Source: Salinicola tamaricis
GTDB taxonomy: Bacteria > Pseudomonadota > Gammaproteobacteria > Pseudomonadales > Halomonadaceae
Length of the DNA: 64,000 nt
NCBI RefSeq assembly: GCF_003006155.1
Contig: NZ_CP023559.1
Coordinates: 992,001 to 1,056,000 of the forward strand
Direction: 5' to 3'
Shown here: positions 8,915 through 17,577 of the stretch, in pieces
How the letters are laid out: each line of letters begins with the position of its first letter
Position numbering within the stretch: the first letter of the stretch is position 1
Translations under genes and position numbers: made by a program
The notes under the pieces: generated by a model
What the model saw: only the letters and a program-made list of their open reading frames with translations
What the model was told of the DNA's origin: nothing
Databases searched by the model: none

Positions 8915-10633
8915 ATGAATACGCTGATCCTGGTCCTGATTCTGCTGCTGGTGGCTTCGGCCACCGGCGTCATCACCCGCTTCATGCCGGCGCTGCCGAC
9001 GCCGCTGGTGCAGATCATCCTGGGCGCCCTGCTGGCCTGGCCGGCGTCCGGTCTGCACGTCGAGCTGGAGCCGGAGATCTTCCTGCTGCTGTTCATCGCC
9101 CCCTTGCTGTTCGCCGATGCCCGACGCTTCCCGCAGCGTGAGTTCATGAGCCTGCGCGGGCCCATCCTGGCGCTGGCACTGGGGCTGGTGCTGTTCACCG
9201 TGGTCGGCGTGGGCTACTTCATCCATCTGCTGTTCCCGGCGCTGCCGCTGGCGGTGAGCTTCGCCCTGGCGGCGATCCTCTCGCCCACCGACGCGGTGGC
9301 GGTGTCCTCGATCTCCGGCCGGCTGCGGGTGCCGCCAAGACTGATGCGCGTGCTCGAGGGCGAATCGCTGATGAACGATGCCTCCGGCCTGGTGGCGTTC
9401 AAGTTCGCCGTCGCCGCCGCGCTCACCGGCACCTTCTCGCTGGTCGATGCCACCTTCAGCTTCTTCATCATCGCGGTGGGTGGGCTGGTGGTGGGGGCGC
9501 TGCTGGCCATGGGCTTCAACCTGCTGCGCACCCGCCTGATCGAGCGCCATCTGGGCGAGGCGACTACGGTCCAGGTGATCCTGCTGGTGCTGCTGCTGCC
9601 GTTCGCCGCCTATCTGCTCGCCGAGCACCTGGGGCTCTCCGGCATTCTCTCCGCGGTGGCCGCCGGCATGGTGATGAACCGCGCCGACCTCAAGCGGGTC
9701 GGCCAGCTGAATGCGCGCATGCAGACCCAGAGCGTGTGGGAGATGCTGGAGTTCGTGCTCAACGCGCTGGTATTCCTGCTGCTCGGCTTCCAACTGCCGG
9801 CAATCATCAATGGCGCCCTCGACCACTCGCTGCACGACATCGGCGACTACGAGTTCCTGCGTCTGCTCGGCTACGTGGCGATCATCTCGCTGGCGCTGCT
9901 GCTGTCGCGCTTCCTGTGGATCTGGCTGGCCAGCGAGGTCGGGCTGGCGCTGACGCGACTGCGCGGCCTGATACATGGCCGCCCGCGGCTGCCGTCCCCC
10001 GACGACAACGGCCGTTTGTCCCTGCGCCTGATGCTGGCAGCGACCCTGGCGGGTATCCGCGGCACCATCACGCTGGCGGCGGCGCTGTCGCTGCCGCATC
10101 TGATGGAGAACGGCACCCCCTTCCCCAACCGCGAGCTGCTGATCTTCCTCGCCACCGGGGTGATCCTGTTCACCCTGATCACCGGCAGCATCGGCCTGCC
10201 GCTGGTGCTGCGCAATCTGAAGCTGCCCCGCGACACCCGCGAGTTCGACGAGGAGCGGCGCGCGCGCATCGCCGGCGCCGAGGCGGCGATCTACCGTATC
10301 GAGCGTTTCCACCACGACCGCACCGGTGAGTTCGCCCGGGCCCAGACCAACGACGAGACGATCATCGCGTTCAACGACATCAGCGCTCAGTTGATGGCCT
10401 ATTACCGCGAGCGTATGGCGCTGCACTCCACCGAGACCGCTACCCCACAGCTCGCCACCAGCCGTGAGCTGGAGCGCGAGACGCGGCTGGAAGCGCTGCG
10501 TGCCGAACGCCGTGAGTACTACAAGCTTCGCCAGCGCCACCGAATCAACGACAATGTGCTCAGAAAGCTGGTGCGCGAGGTCGATCTCGCCGAAGCCGCG
10601 CTGACCAGCGACGAGGGCCAGCCGGCTCACTGA
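8915..10633 (+). CDS. CPA1-family Na+/H+ antiporter
   Basis: Inner-membrane cation:proton antiporter, about 572 residues. The start at 8915 (MNTLILVLILLLV) places the first TM helix at the N-terminus; an upstream in-frame start would add 17 hydrophilic residues. Twelve or so hydrophobic helices run to about residue 425, including the ion-binding signature ILSPTDAVAV and GESLMNDASGLVAFKF and the late GIRGTITLAAALSLP motif of YjcE/NhaP-type CPA1 members. The roughly 140-residue hydrophilic C-terminus (from LKLPRDTREFDEERRARIAG) is a charged cytoplasmic regulatory tail. Sodium/pH homeostasis fits a halophile. Confidence 0.9.
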   Translation: MNTLILVLILLLVASATGVITRFMPALPTPLVQIILGALLAWPASGLHVELEPEIFLLLFIAPLLFADARRFPQREFMSLRGPILALALGLVLFTVVGVGYFIHLLFPALPLAVSFALAAILSPTDAVAVSSISGRLRVPPRLMRVLEGESLMNDASGLVAFKFAVAAALTGTFSLVDATFSFFIIAVGGLVVGALLAMGFNLLRTRLIERHLGEATTVQVILLVLLLPFAAYLLAEHLGLSGILSAVAAGMVMNRADLKRVGQLNARMQTQSVWEMLEFVLNALVFLLLGFQLPAIINGALDHSLHDIGDYEFLRLLGYVAIISLALLLSRFLWIWLASEVGLALTRLRGLIHGRPRLPSPDDNGRLSLRLMLAATLAGIRGTITLAAALSLPHLMENGTPFPNRELLIFLATGVILFTLITGSIGLPLVLRNLKLPRDTREFDEERRARIAGAEAAIYRIERFHHDRTGEFARAQTNDETIIAFNDISAQLMAYYRERMALHSTETATPQLATSRELERETRLEALRAERREYYKLRQRHRINDNVLRKLVREVDLAEAALTSDEGQPAH

Positions 10634-10757
10634 ACCGCGGCATGGGGCCGCACCCGCCTTGCACGCCAGGTCGGCCGGCCCCAGATAGACGGCAACCATG
10701 AACACCTGTCCTCCACGCGCATGAAGACAGAGTGTTCGATACCGACAGGAGAGAGGG

Positions 10758-11249
10758 ATGAGACGACCGATGTCACGCTGGATCACCGCCGCGAGCCTGG
10801 CCCTGATGAGCTTCGCTACCGTCACCGCCGCCAGCGCCCAGGAGACGCAGGCCACCGCGACGGTGCCGGGCCTGATCGCCACCCCGGTCGAAGGCAGCGT
10901 TCACCAGGTGGCCGGCCGCTTCGCCGACAACGTGCGCACCAGCGGCATGACCATCTTCGCGCGCATCGACCACCGCCAGGGCGCGATGTCCCGCGATATG
11001 GCCATGCTGCCCAACGAAGTGATCGTATTCGGCAACCCCAAGACCTCGACGCCCCTGATGCAGTGCGCCGCCACCGCCGGCATCGATCTGCCGATGAAGG
11101 CGCTGATCTGGCAGGACAGCGACGGCCAGACTTGGCTCGGCTACGACGACCCGCAGTGGATCGCCACGCGCCACGGCGTCGGCGACTGCCCCGCGGTCGC
11201 CCCGCTCAGCCGCGAGATGCAGGCGCTGGTCGAGGCGACCAAGTCGTGA
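10758..11249 (+). CDS. Secreted DUF302-domain protein
   Basis: 163 residues with a signal peptide (MRRPMSRWITAASLALMS, likely cleaved after ASA-QETQ) and an AGGAGAGAGGG ribosome site before the ATG. The mature part has the DUF302 layout: SGMTIFARIDHRQGA near the start, VIVFGNPKTSTPLMQ in the middle and WLGYDDPQWI near the end. The function of DUF302 proteins is not established. It stands alone between the antiporter and the converging SDR gene. Confidence 0.85.
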   Translation: MRRPMSRWITAASLALMSFATVTAASAQETQATATVPGLIATPVEGSVHQVAGRFADNVRTSGMTIFARIDHRQGAMSRDMAMLPNEVIVFGNPKTSTPLMQCAATAGIDLPMKALIWQDSDGQTWLGYDDPQWIATRHGVGDCPAVAPLSREMQALVEATKS

Positions 11250-11261
11250 TGGCGGCGGGCG

Positions 11262-12044
11262 TCAGGCGCGCAGCCCGGCGCTGCTGAAGCCACCGTCCAC
11301 CGCGAGAATCTGGCCGGTCACGTAGGAGGCCTCGCCGGAGAGCAGGAAGGCAACCACGCTGGCGACCTCCGCGGGCTGGCCGTAGCGCCCCAGCGATACC
11401 CGCTCGTGCCACTGCGCGCGTACCGCATCGGTATGAATGGCACGCGCCAGCGGCGTATCGATCGGCCCCGGCGCTACCGCGTTGACCCGAATCCCCTGGG
11501 CGCCCAGCTCACAGGCCATGACCCGCGTCAGCGCATCCTGCCCCGCCTTGGAGGCGCCGTAGGCGCTACGCCCCTTGTTGCCGCAGCTGCCGGAGATCGA
11601 TGAGATATTGACCACACACCCCGGCAACCCGCGCTCGACCCAGTAGCGCGCCAGTGTCCGCGAGACCACGAAGGAGCCGACCAGATTGACGTCGAGGATG
11701 CGGCGAAACTCCGCCACTTCGGTGTCGAGGGTGGCCTTGTCGATGCCGATCCCGGCGCTGTTGACCAGCGCGGTCAGCCGATAATGCGCGGCCAGGGCAT
11801 CGACCGCCGCCGACACCGCCTCTTCGTCGGCCACATCACAGGCGCAGGCGGCGTGGCTGGGCAGGTCGAGCTCAGCGCACGCCCTGGCCAGCCCCTCGGC
11901 CGAGCGATCCAGCAGGCAGACCTCCCACCCGCGCGCCTTGAGCATCGACGCGATTGCCAGGCCGATGCCCGATGCGCCACCGGTGATCACTGCCGCCCCG
12001 CCGGTCGGCGTCGGGATGTTTACCGCTTCGCGCGTGCGCGTCAT
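11262..12044 (-). CDS. Short-chain dehydrogenase/reductase
   Basis: 260-residue classical SDR, NAD(P)-dependent oxidoreductase. Seen: cofactor motif TGGASGIGLAIA near residue 21, the NSAG motif (LVNSAGIGID), catalytic Ser in NISSISG, catalytic YGASK tetrad (Tyr-x-x-x-Lys) and the VNAVAPGPIDTPLA stretch that follows the active site; ends YVTGQILAVDGGFSSAG. An acidic residue ends beta-2 (LLDRS), which suggests NAD preference. Its start overlaps the stop of the acyl-CoA synthetase gene (4 bp), so it is the last gene of a thiolase/CoA-ligase/SDR operon. In that setting it may be a 3-hydroxyacyl-CoA or alcohol dehydrogenase. Confidence 0.9.
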   Translation of the reverse strand: MTRTREAVNIPTPTGGAAVITGGASGIGLAIASMLKARGWEVCLLDRSAEGLARACAELDLPSHAACACDVADEEAVSAAVDALAAHYRLTALVNSAGIGIDKATLDTEVAEFRRILDVNLVGSFVVSRTLARYWVERGLPGCVVNISSISGSCGNKGRSAYGASKAGQDALTRVMACELGAQGIRVNAVAPGPIDTPLARAIHTDAVRAQWHERVSLGRYGQPAEVASVVAFLLSGEASYVTGQILAVDGGFSSAGLRA

Positions 12045-13656
12045 GACGTTGCCTCCCGGCGCTCGACCGCCTGCCGCACGAGCTGCTTGGTGATCTTGCC
12101 GTAACTGGACTTGGGTAGACTGTCGAACAGGTGATAGCGACGCGGCACCTTGTAACTCGCCACGTGCGCCTTGACCCAGCCTTCGAGCGCCGCGAGATCG
12201 AGCTCGGCCCCCTCCCGCGGGACCACCGCCGCCACACCGATCTCGCCCCAGCGCGGGTCCGGCATGCCCACCACTGCGACCTCGCGGATATCCGGATGGG
12301 TGAGCATTTTCTCCTCGATCTCGCGCGGGTAGATATTGGAGCCGCCGGAGATGTACATGTCCGACGCCCGCCCGGTGATGTAGAGAAAGCCTTCGTCGTC
12401 GAGATGACCCAGGTCCCCGGTACGGAACCAGCCGTTGCGGAACGACTTGGCGTTGGCCTCCGGGTTGGCATAGTAGCCGGCGAAGACGCCGAGGCCGCAG
12501 ACACAGATCTCGCCGCTCTCCTGCGGAGGCAGCTCACGGCCGGCCTCGTCCTGGATCGAGACCTGCATCGCGGTACGGTCATAGCCACAGGTGCCCACCT
12601 TGAAGCGCGCGTCATCGGCGCTGTGCAGCTGCGGTGGCAGCACGGTGATATTGCCGGTCACTTCGCCCAGCCCGTAGTACTGCACCAGCACCGGCCCCAG
12701 GCGTGCCAGCGCACGCTGCTGATCGGCGCGGTACATCGGCGCACCGGCATAGATCACGTAGCGCAGGGAGGCCGCCGAGTAGCGTTCGGCCGCGGGGTCC
12801 TCCACCAGCAGCTTGACGATGGTGGGCACGGTGAACAGGTTGGTGATGCGGTGGGCGTCGATCAGCGCGAAGATCTCCTCGGCATCGAACCCCGGCGCGC
12901 TCGGCAGCACGGTCTTCACCCCGCGCGCCAGCTGAGTCAGATAGTGGATCCCCGAGCCGTGGGAGAGCGGCGCCACCACCAGGCTGGCGTCACTCGTCTG
13001 ATCGGTGCCCGGCATCAGATCACAGAGATGGTTGGTGACGATGAAGCCCATCTGGCCGTGGGTGAGCACCGCCGCCTTGGACTTGCCGGTGGTGCCGGAG
13101 GTAAAGAAGAACCAGCACGGATCGTCGTGCTCGACGTCCACATTGGCGCAGGTCTGCCCCAGATACGCCGCCACCAAGGCCTCGTAGCCGAGATCGCCGC
13201 CCTCGTGCGTTTCGCCGAGGCAGAGGGTCAGACGCAGCGCCGGGTCGGCCGCCGCCATGGCGCGCCGATGGTGCTCGAACTCCGGACCCACCACCAGCAT
13301 TTTCGCCTGGGTCAACTCGGCGAGCCAGGCCGCCTCTTCCGGCGCGATACGGAAGTTGGCCGGCGCCCAGATCGCCCCCAGCCGAAACGCGGCGAGCTGC
13401 GTCTCGATCATCTCGAAGCCGTTACGGCTCTGCACCAGCAGGCGGTCACCCTTTTCCAGCCCATGCGCCCGCAGCCCCAGCGCCAGTGCACTGACACGCT
13501 GATCCAGCGTGCGCCAGGAAGCGTCCTGTCGCCCATCACCAGCGCCGGTGCCTCGGGGTAGCGCCGCGCCGCCTGGGTGAGAAAGTGGGCCAGATTCATC
13601 ACCCGCCGGCTCACCGGCGCGAGACCGCCCACGGGATGCTGCCGGGTATCGCTCAT
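12041..13656 (-). CDS. Acyl-CoA synthetase (AMP-forming, class I adenylate-forming), one frameshift
   Basis: Activates a carboxylic acid to its CoA thioester using ATP. The N-terminal segment reads MSDTRQHPVGGLAPV and MNLAHFLTQAARRYPEAPAL; the frame changes near 13530, after which the main segment begins ASWRTLDQRVSALALGLRAH. Signatures: phosphate loop FFTSGTTGKSKAAVLTHG, YYGLGEVTG, WFRTGDLGHLDDEGFLYITG and GGSNIYPREIEEKM, with the catalytic Lys region SSYGKITK near the end. About 538 residues combined, a standard length. A longer start in the main frame is an artefact of the indel. It sits between the thiolase and SDR genes with 4-bp overlaps on both sides. The substrate is unknown (fatty or aromatic acid). 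Confidence 0.87.
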
Positions 13657-14820
13657 CGCACGCGCTCCAGAATGCTGACGTAGTTGGCCACCGCGGCGCC
13701 ACCCATGTTGAACACGCCGGCAAGACCGGCCCCGGGAATCTGCATGTCACCGGCCTCGTGCATCAGCTGCATGCAGGCCAGCACGTGCATCGACACGCCG
13801 GTCGCCCCCACCGGATGCCCCTTGGCCTTGAGCCCGCCGGAAGGATTGACCGGCAGGCACCCGCCCTTGTGGGTCCAACCCTCGCGAATCGCGCGATGCC
13901 CCTCGCCCCGCGGCGTCAGGCCCATGGTTTCGTACTCGATCAGCTCGGCGATGGTGAAGCAGTCGTGGGTCTCGACCAGATCGAGATCATTCAGGCCGAG
14001 CCCGGCCTGATCCAGCGCCCCCCCCAGGCCCTGGCCGCCCCTCGAAGGCGGTCGGATCGCGACGGCTCAGCGCCAGCACGTCGTTGGCCTGCACCCGGGC
14101 GCGAAAGCCGATCGCCCGGTGCAGCGACTGCGCGGTCTGTGCATCCGCCAGCACCAGCGCGGCGGCGCCATCGGAGATCATCGAGCAGTCGGTACGCCGC
14201 AGCGGATCGGCCACCAGCGGATTGCCCTCGTCGGCCCGGTTGCAGCGTTCGAAGCCGAGATCGCGGCGCACATGGGCCAGCGGATTGGCGACGCCGTTGG
14301 CGTGATTCTTGGCCGCGATCATGGCCATCTCCTCGCGGCGGTCGCCGTAGCGCGCGAAGTAGTCGCTGGCGATGCGCGCGAAGACGCCGGGAAAGCCCCC
14401 CGGTGCCTGCTCCTCACGGCGGTAGCTGGCCCCCAGCAGGATCTCGCCGACCGCGGACGAGGGCAGCGCCGTCATCTTTTCCGCACCGATCACCAGCGCG
14501 ATCCTGCCACGGCCGGACTCGATGAAGTCCATACCCGCATGAATCGCCGCGGAGCCGGTGGCGCAGGCGTTCTCCAGCCGCGTGGCCGGGGTCGAGGCCA
14601 GTGCCGGTTCCCCCATGCCGACCAGTGCTGCCTGGAAATCCTGCGGCGAGAAGCCGTTGTTCATGACGCCGACGAAGATGGCATCGACGGCCTCCGGGGT
14701 GATCCCGGCGTGCGCCAGGGCCTGGGGCGTGACCTGCGCCATCATGGCTTCGGTATCGGCCTCGGGGCGCTTGCCGAACGGCAGATGCGCCCAGCCGACG
14801 ATCGTGGCTCGCGTTGACAT
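13653..14820 (-). CDS. Thiolase-family acetyl-CoA acetyltransferase (SCP-x type), one frameshift
   Basis: Catalyses thiolytic cleavage of 3-oxoacyl-CoA. From MSTRATIVGWAHLPFG (Met at 14820; an upstream Met adds six residues inside the promoter side) the first segment has the active-site Cys in RLENACATGSAAIHAGMDFI. A frame change near 14035 leads to the C-terminal segment with NPSGGLKAKGHPVGATG, holding the catalytic His, and GVFNMGGAAVANYVSIL. About 389 residues. Lack of the canonical C-terminal CxG places it in the SCP-x/MaoC-associated thiolase group rather than FadA. First gene of the thiolase/CoA ligase/SDR operon; the IclR-type palindrome at 14832-14848 lies 12 bp upstream of its start. 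Confidence 0.85.
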
Positions 14821-14831
14821 GTTTTCTCCGT

Positions 14832-14848
14832 ATTCCATAAAATGGAAT
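14832..14848. promoter_or_regulatory. IclR-type operator box 1
   Basis: Perfect inverted repeat ATTCCAT-AAA-ATGGAAT immediately upstream of the thiolase operon. The TTCCA/TGGAA arms match the known IclR-family consensus and recur in the three boxes at 14930, 15834 and 16038. Confidence 0.65.
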
Positions 14849-14929
14849 TAAAAAATATGATATCAATTACGCTATTCGCCGATTAGAGCGCCTTCAATCG
14901 AAAGATGGCCGTTATATACCAAATAATTA

Positions 14930-14946
14930 GGCCACATTATGGAACG
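14930..14946. promoter_or_regulatory. IclR-type operator box 2 (autoregulatory position)
   Basis: GGCCACATTATGGAACG shares CCAC-N2-TA-N-GGAACG with the boxes at 15834 and 16038. It overlaps the ATG at 14939, which argues for the downstream start (14960) of the IclR gene and for autoregulation. Confidence 0.5.
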
Positions 14947-14959
14947 ACAGGAGCCAGCC

Positions 14960-15745
14960 ATGAGTTCAGGCCATATCCAGGGCGCGCAGTCCACCTATCG
15001 CACCCTGCAGGTCCTGCGTGCCATTGCCGGAGAACTGGGCAGCGGCGTGTCACTGGCCTACATCACCCAGCGCACGGGACTCTCCAAGCCCACGGTTCAC
15101 CGATTGCTGCAGGCGCTCATGGCGGAGGGCATGGTCGAGAAGAGCGATGAAGAGGGTTATTTCCTGGGGCCGGAGTGTTACGCCCTGGGGGTGATCGCCA
15201 ACCAGCGCTATGGCCTGAGGGAGATCGCTGCGACGCCGGTCGCGCGCATTGCCGCCGACACCGGCGACAGCGCCTTCTTCTGCCTGCGCAGCGAGTGGCA
15301 CTCGCTCTGCCTCATCCGGGAAGATGGCAGCTACCCGATCAAGACCCACGTACTGCAGCCCGGCACGCGCCTGCCGCTGGGCGTGGGTGGTGCCGGCATC
15401 GCGATGCTGGCCGCGATGAGCGACGACGAGGTGGAGCAGTGTCTGGCCGCCAATGCCGAGGAGTGCGCAGCACACTTCCCCAACGACCAGCGCGCGGATC
15501 ACCTGCCGCGTATCGCCGAGTGCCGCGCCCTGGGCTACGGCATCAATCGTGGCTCGGTGGTGGCGGGCTCCTGGGGCATCGGCGCCGCCGTGCGCGACCG
15601 CCACGGGCGAGTGCTCGGTGCGCTCTCGGTGGCGGCGATCGAGAGCCGCCTGCAGCCCCAGCGCCAGCGCGAGCTCGGCCCGCGCCTGGTCGAGGCCGCC
15701 AGAACCCTGGAAACCAAGATCCATCGCGCTCAGCGCATGCGCTGA
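14960..15745 (+). CDS. IclR-family transcriptional regulator
   Basis: Likely controls the divergent thiolase operon and the downstream TRAP transporter. The start at 14960 (MSSGHIQGAQSTYR) has an ACAGGAG ribosome site; an earlier ATG at 14939 falls inside an operator-like box. About 261 residues. N-terminal winged HTH: LAYITQRTGLSKPTVHRLLQ; C-terminal effector-binding domain with DSAFFCLRSEWHSLCL, LPLGVGGAGIAMLAAM and GYGINRGSVVAGSWGIGAAV, the typical IclR GAF-like core, and LSVAAIESRL near the end. The effector is probably the transported or activated acid (inference). Confidence 0.9.
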   Translation: MSSGHIQGAQSTYRTLQVLRAIAGELGSGVSLAYITQRTGLSKPTVHRLLQALMAEGMVEKSDEEGYFLGPECYALGVIANQRYGLREIAATPVARIAADTGDSAFFCLRSEWHSLCLIREDGSYPIKTHVLQPGTRLPLGVGGAGIAMLAAMSDDEVEQCLAANAEECAAHFPNDQRADHLPRIAECRALGYGINRGSVVAGSWGIGAAVRDRHGRVLGALSVAAIESRLQPQRQRELGPRLVEAARTLETKIHRAQRMR

Positions 15746-15833
15746 GCGCAGGCCTCGCCCGCCGAGAGCAGCCCTCCGTGCGATCCGAGGCGACACATTC
15801 AGCGCGCTTTTACCGACATCAGCAACCGTAAAA

Positions 15834-15851
15834 ATTCCACAATATAGAACG
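15834..15851. promoter_or_regulatory. IclR-type operator box 3
   Basis: ATTCCACAATATAGAACG. Same arms and spacing as the box at 16038 (ATTCCAC, 4 bp, GAACG). Located about 215 bp upstream of dctP. Confidence 0.5.
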
Positions 15852-16037
15852 CAAGAGAAAACAGTCAGACTCGAATGCTGGCACAAGCGATTTCAAACGT
15901 TGGTCGAAAAAGCAGCTATTATCTTTCAAAAACAACGGACTTTTTAATATTCAAAACAGCGGAAAAAACCTTTACAACCATCGTCCAATTCCCCGACACG
16001 ATCCGCTCGTCCAATCTGCCAGCGACAAGCCATAATA

Positions 16038-16055
16038 ATTCCACTCTACGGAACG
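16038..16055. promoter_or_regulatory. IclR-type operator box 4
   Basis: ATTCCACTCTACGGAACG, with TTCC/GGAA arms, ends 11 bp upstream of the dctP start. Binding here would block translation initiation or a nearby promoter. Confidence 0.55.
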
Positions 16056-16066
16056 CGAGACACCCC

Positions 16067-17071
16067 ATGATCAAGCGCACGCTGATTCCGCTGGCCGTCG
16101 CGGCATGTACCACCTTGCTGTCGCTCTCGGCGCATGCCGATACCTATCGCCTGACCCATAACACCTCCGACGCCACCTCCTGGCAGAAGGGCGCCGAAAA
16201 GTTCAACGAGCTGCTCAAGGAGGCGTCCGACGGCGATATCGGCGTGCGCATCTTCCCCAATGCCGTGCTCTCCGGCGGCGACCAGATGAAGCAGGCGGAG
16301 ATGGTGGGCCGGGGCGATATCGACTTCGTCATCACCTCGGCGATCAACGTCACCCCGCTGATTCCCGAGATGGCGGTGTTCTCGCTGCCCTATCTGTTCT
16401 CCAACTACGCCCAGGTGGATAACGCCATTCAGGGCGCCCCGGGGGACGCAGTGAAGGAGATCGCCCGAGACAATGGCATCGAGATCCTCGCCTGGGGCGA
16501 GAACGGCTTTCGCGAGCTGACCAACAGCGTCAAGCCGGTCTCCTCGCCTGCGGACCTGCGCGGCATGAAGATCCGCGTGGCCGGCCCGATGTACATCGAT
16601 GTGTTCGATGCCCTGGGCGCCAACCCGCAGCAGATCCAGTGGACCGAGACCTTCTCGGCGCTGCAGCAGGGCGTGGTCGATGGTCAGGAGAATCCGGTGG
16701 GCTCGATCATCGTGCCGCAGCGGCTCTATGAGGTGCAGAAGTATCTGACCGAGTGGCACTACTCCTACGATCCGATCTTCATCGGGGTCAGCGAGAAGCG
16801 CTGGAACGGCTGGGATGCCAAGACCCAGGCGTTGGTGACCAAGGCGGCGCAGGAGGCCATGGCCTATCAGCGTGACCTGGCGCGCGACCAGACCCGCAGC
16901 GGCGTCGAGACGCTCAAGCAGCACGGCATGACCGTCACCACCCTGGACGCAACCCAGCTAGAGGCGTTCAAGCAGGCCACCAGCAAGGTCTACGACCAGT
17001 GGGCGGCCCGCGTGGGCGAGGATCTGGTCACGCAGTTCGAGCAGGCAGTCAACGACACCCCCAGCCAGTAA
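16067..17071 (+). CDS. TRAP transporter substrate-binding protein, DctP family
   Basis: Periplasmic solute receptor that delivers an organic acid to the Q/M membrane subunits. 334 residues from the Met at 16067 (MIKRTLIPLAVAACTT), with a signal peptide cleaved after AHA before DTYRLTHNTSDAT. Family features: FPNAVLSGGDQMKQAEMV, GENGFRELTNSVKPVSSPAD followed by LRGMKIRVAGPMYIDVFDAL (substrate carboxylate-binding Arg region) and QQGVVDGQENPV. The frame is open further upstream, but that part is AT-rich and lacks features. Followed directly by the Q and M genes. The ligand is not predictable from sequence; linkage to a CoA ligase suggests a carboxylate. Confidence 0.92.
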   Translation: MIKRTLIPLAVAACTTLLSLSAHADTYRLTHNTSDATSWQKGAEKFNELLKEASDGDIGVRIFPNAVLSGGDQMKQAEMVGRGDIDFVITSAINVTPLIPEMAVFSLPYLFSNYAQVDNAIQGAPGDAVKEIARDNGIEILAWGENGFRELTNSVKPVSSPADLRGMKIRVAGPMYIDVFDALGANPQQIQWTETFSALQQGVVDGQENPVGSIIVPQRLYEVQKYLTEWHYSYDPIFIGVSEKRWNGWDAKTQALVTKAAQEAMAYQRDLARDQTRSGVETLKQHGMTVTTLDATQLEAFKQATSKVYDQWAARVGEDLVTQFEQAVNDTPSQ

Positions 17072-17073
17072 CT

Positions 17074-17577
17074 TGGCGATCAACACGGGAGCAAGACGCT
17101 GAGCGATCGGCCTGGCACCATTTCGAGGAAGTGATCTGCGGCTGCGTGTTTCTCGGCATGACGCTGCTGGGCTTCATCAATGTCGTGGTACGCAACCTCA
17201 CCAACTACTCGCTGGCGTCGACCCAGGAGCTGATCATCAACGGGATGGTGCTGCTGACGGTGTTCGGTGCGGCGATCGCAGCCAAGCGCGGCCAGCATCT
17301 GGCGGTGACGGTGCTCTACGATATCGCCCCCGCCCGCTTCAAGCGCGTGCTGGTGGTGGTCTCGACCCTGCTGGTGCTGGTGACTCTGGTGCTGTGCACG
17401 CTCTTTACCGTGACCCTGCTCGGTCACCAGTACGCCAGCGGGGTGGTCTCCAGCGCCCTGCAGGTGCCGCAGTGGTACTACACGCTGATCGTGCCGCTCG
17501 GCTTCGTCATGCTGATGATCCGCCAGCTGGAGCTGGCGATCGCCGAGCTGCGCCGTCCGGGAGGTGTCGCATGCTAG
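17074..17577 (+). CDS. TRAP transporter small permease, DctQ family
   Basis: Four-TM small membrane subunit. The translation SAWHHFEEVICGCVFLGMTL, VVRNLTNYSLASTQELIING and AKRGQHLAVTVLYDIAP is typical DctQ. The exact start is unresolved: the frame is open through the dctP stop, with no ATG between 17072 and the first helix, so either a non-ATG start or a small indel near the N-terminus is involved; coordinates begin at the first in-frame codon after dctP. The stop overlaps the start of the large permease gene (ATGCTAG). Confidence 0.85.
   Translation, partial: WRSTREQDAERSAWHHFEEVICGCVFLGMTLLGFINVVVRNLTNYSLASTQELIINGMVLLTVFGAAIAAKRGQHLAVTVLYDIAPARFKRVLVVVSTLLVLVTLVLCTLFTVTLLGHQYASGVVSSALQVPQWYYTLIVPLGFVMLMIRQLELAIAELRRPGGVAC

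Larger units (their letters stand above)
15746..16066. other. Regulatory intergenic region upstream of the TRAP transporter
   Basis: 321 bp between the IclR gene and dctP. It includes an AT-rich stretch (about 15890-15970) unlike the GC-rich surroundings and two IclR-type boxes (15834-15851 and 16038-16055). No credible gene. Confidence 0.5.

Noticed and set aside
8858..10882. 674-residue protein antisense to the antiporter
   Set aside because: Gln/His/Arg-rich low-complexity translation, an antisense shadow of a GC-rich gene; the plus strand has clear CPA1 motifs.
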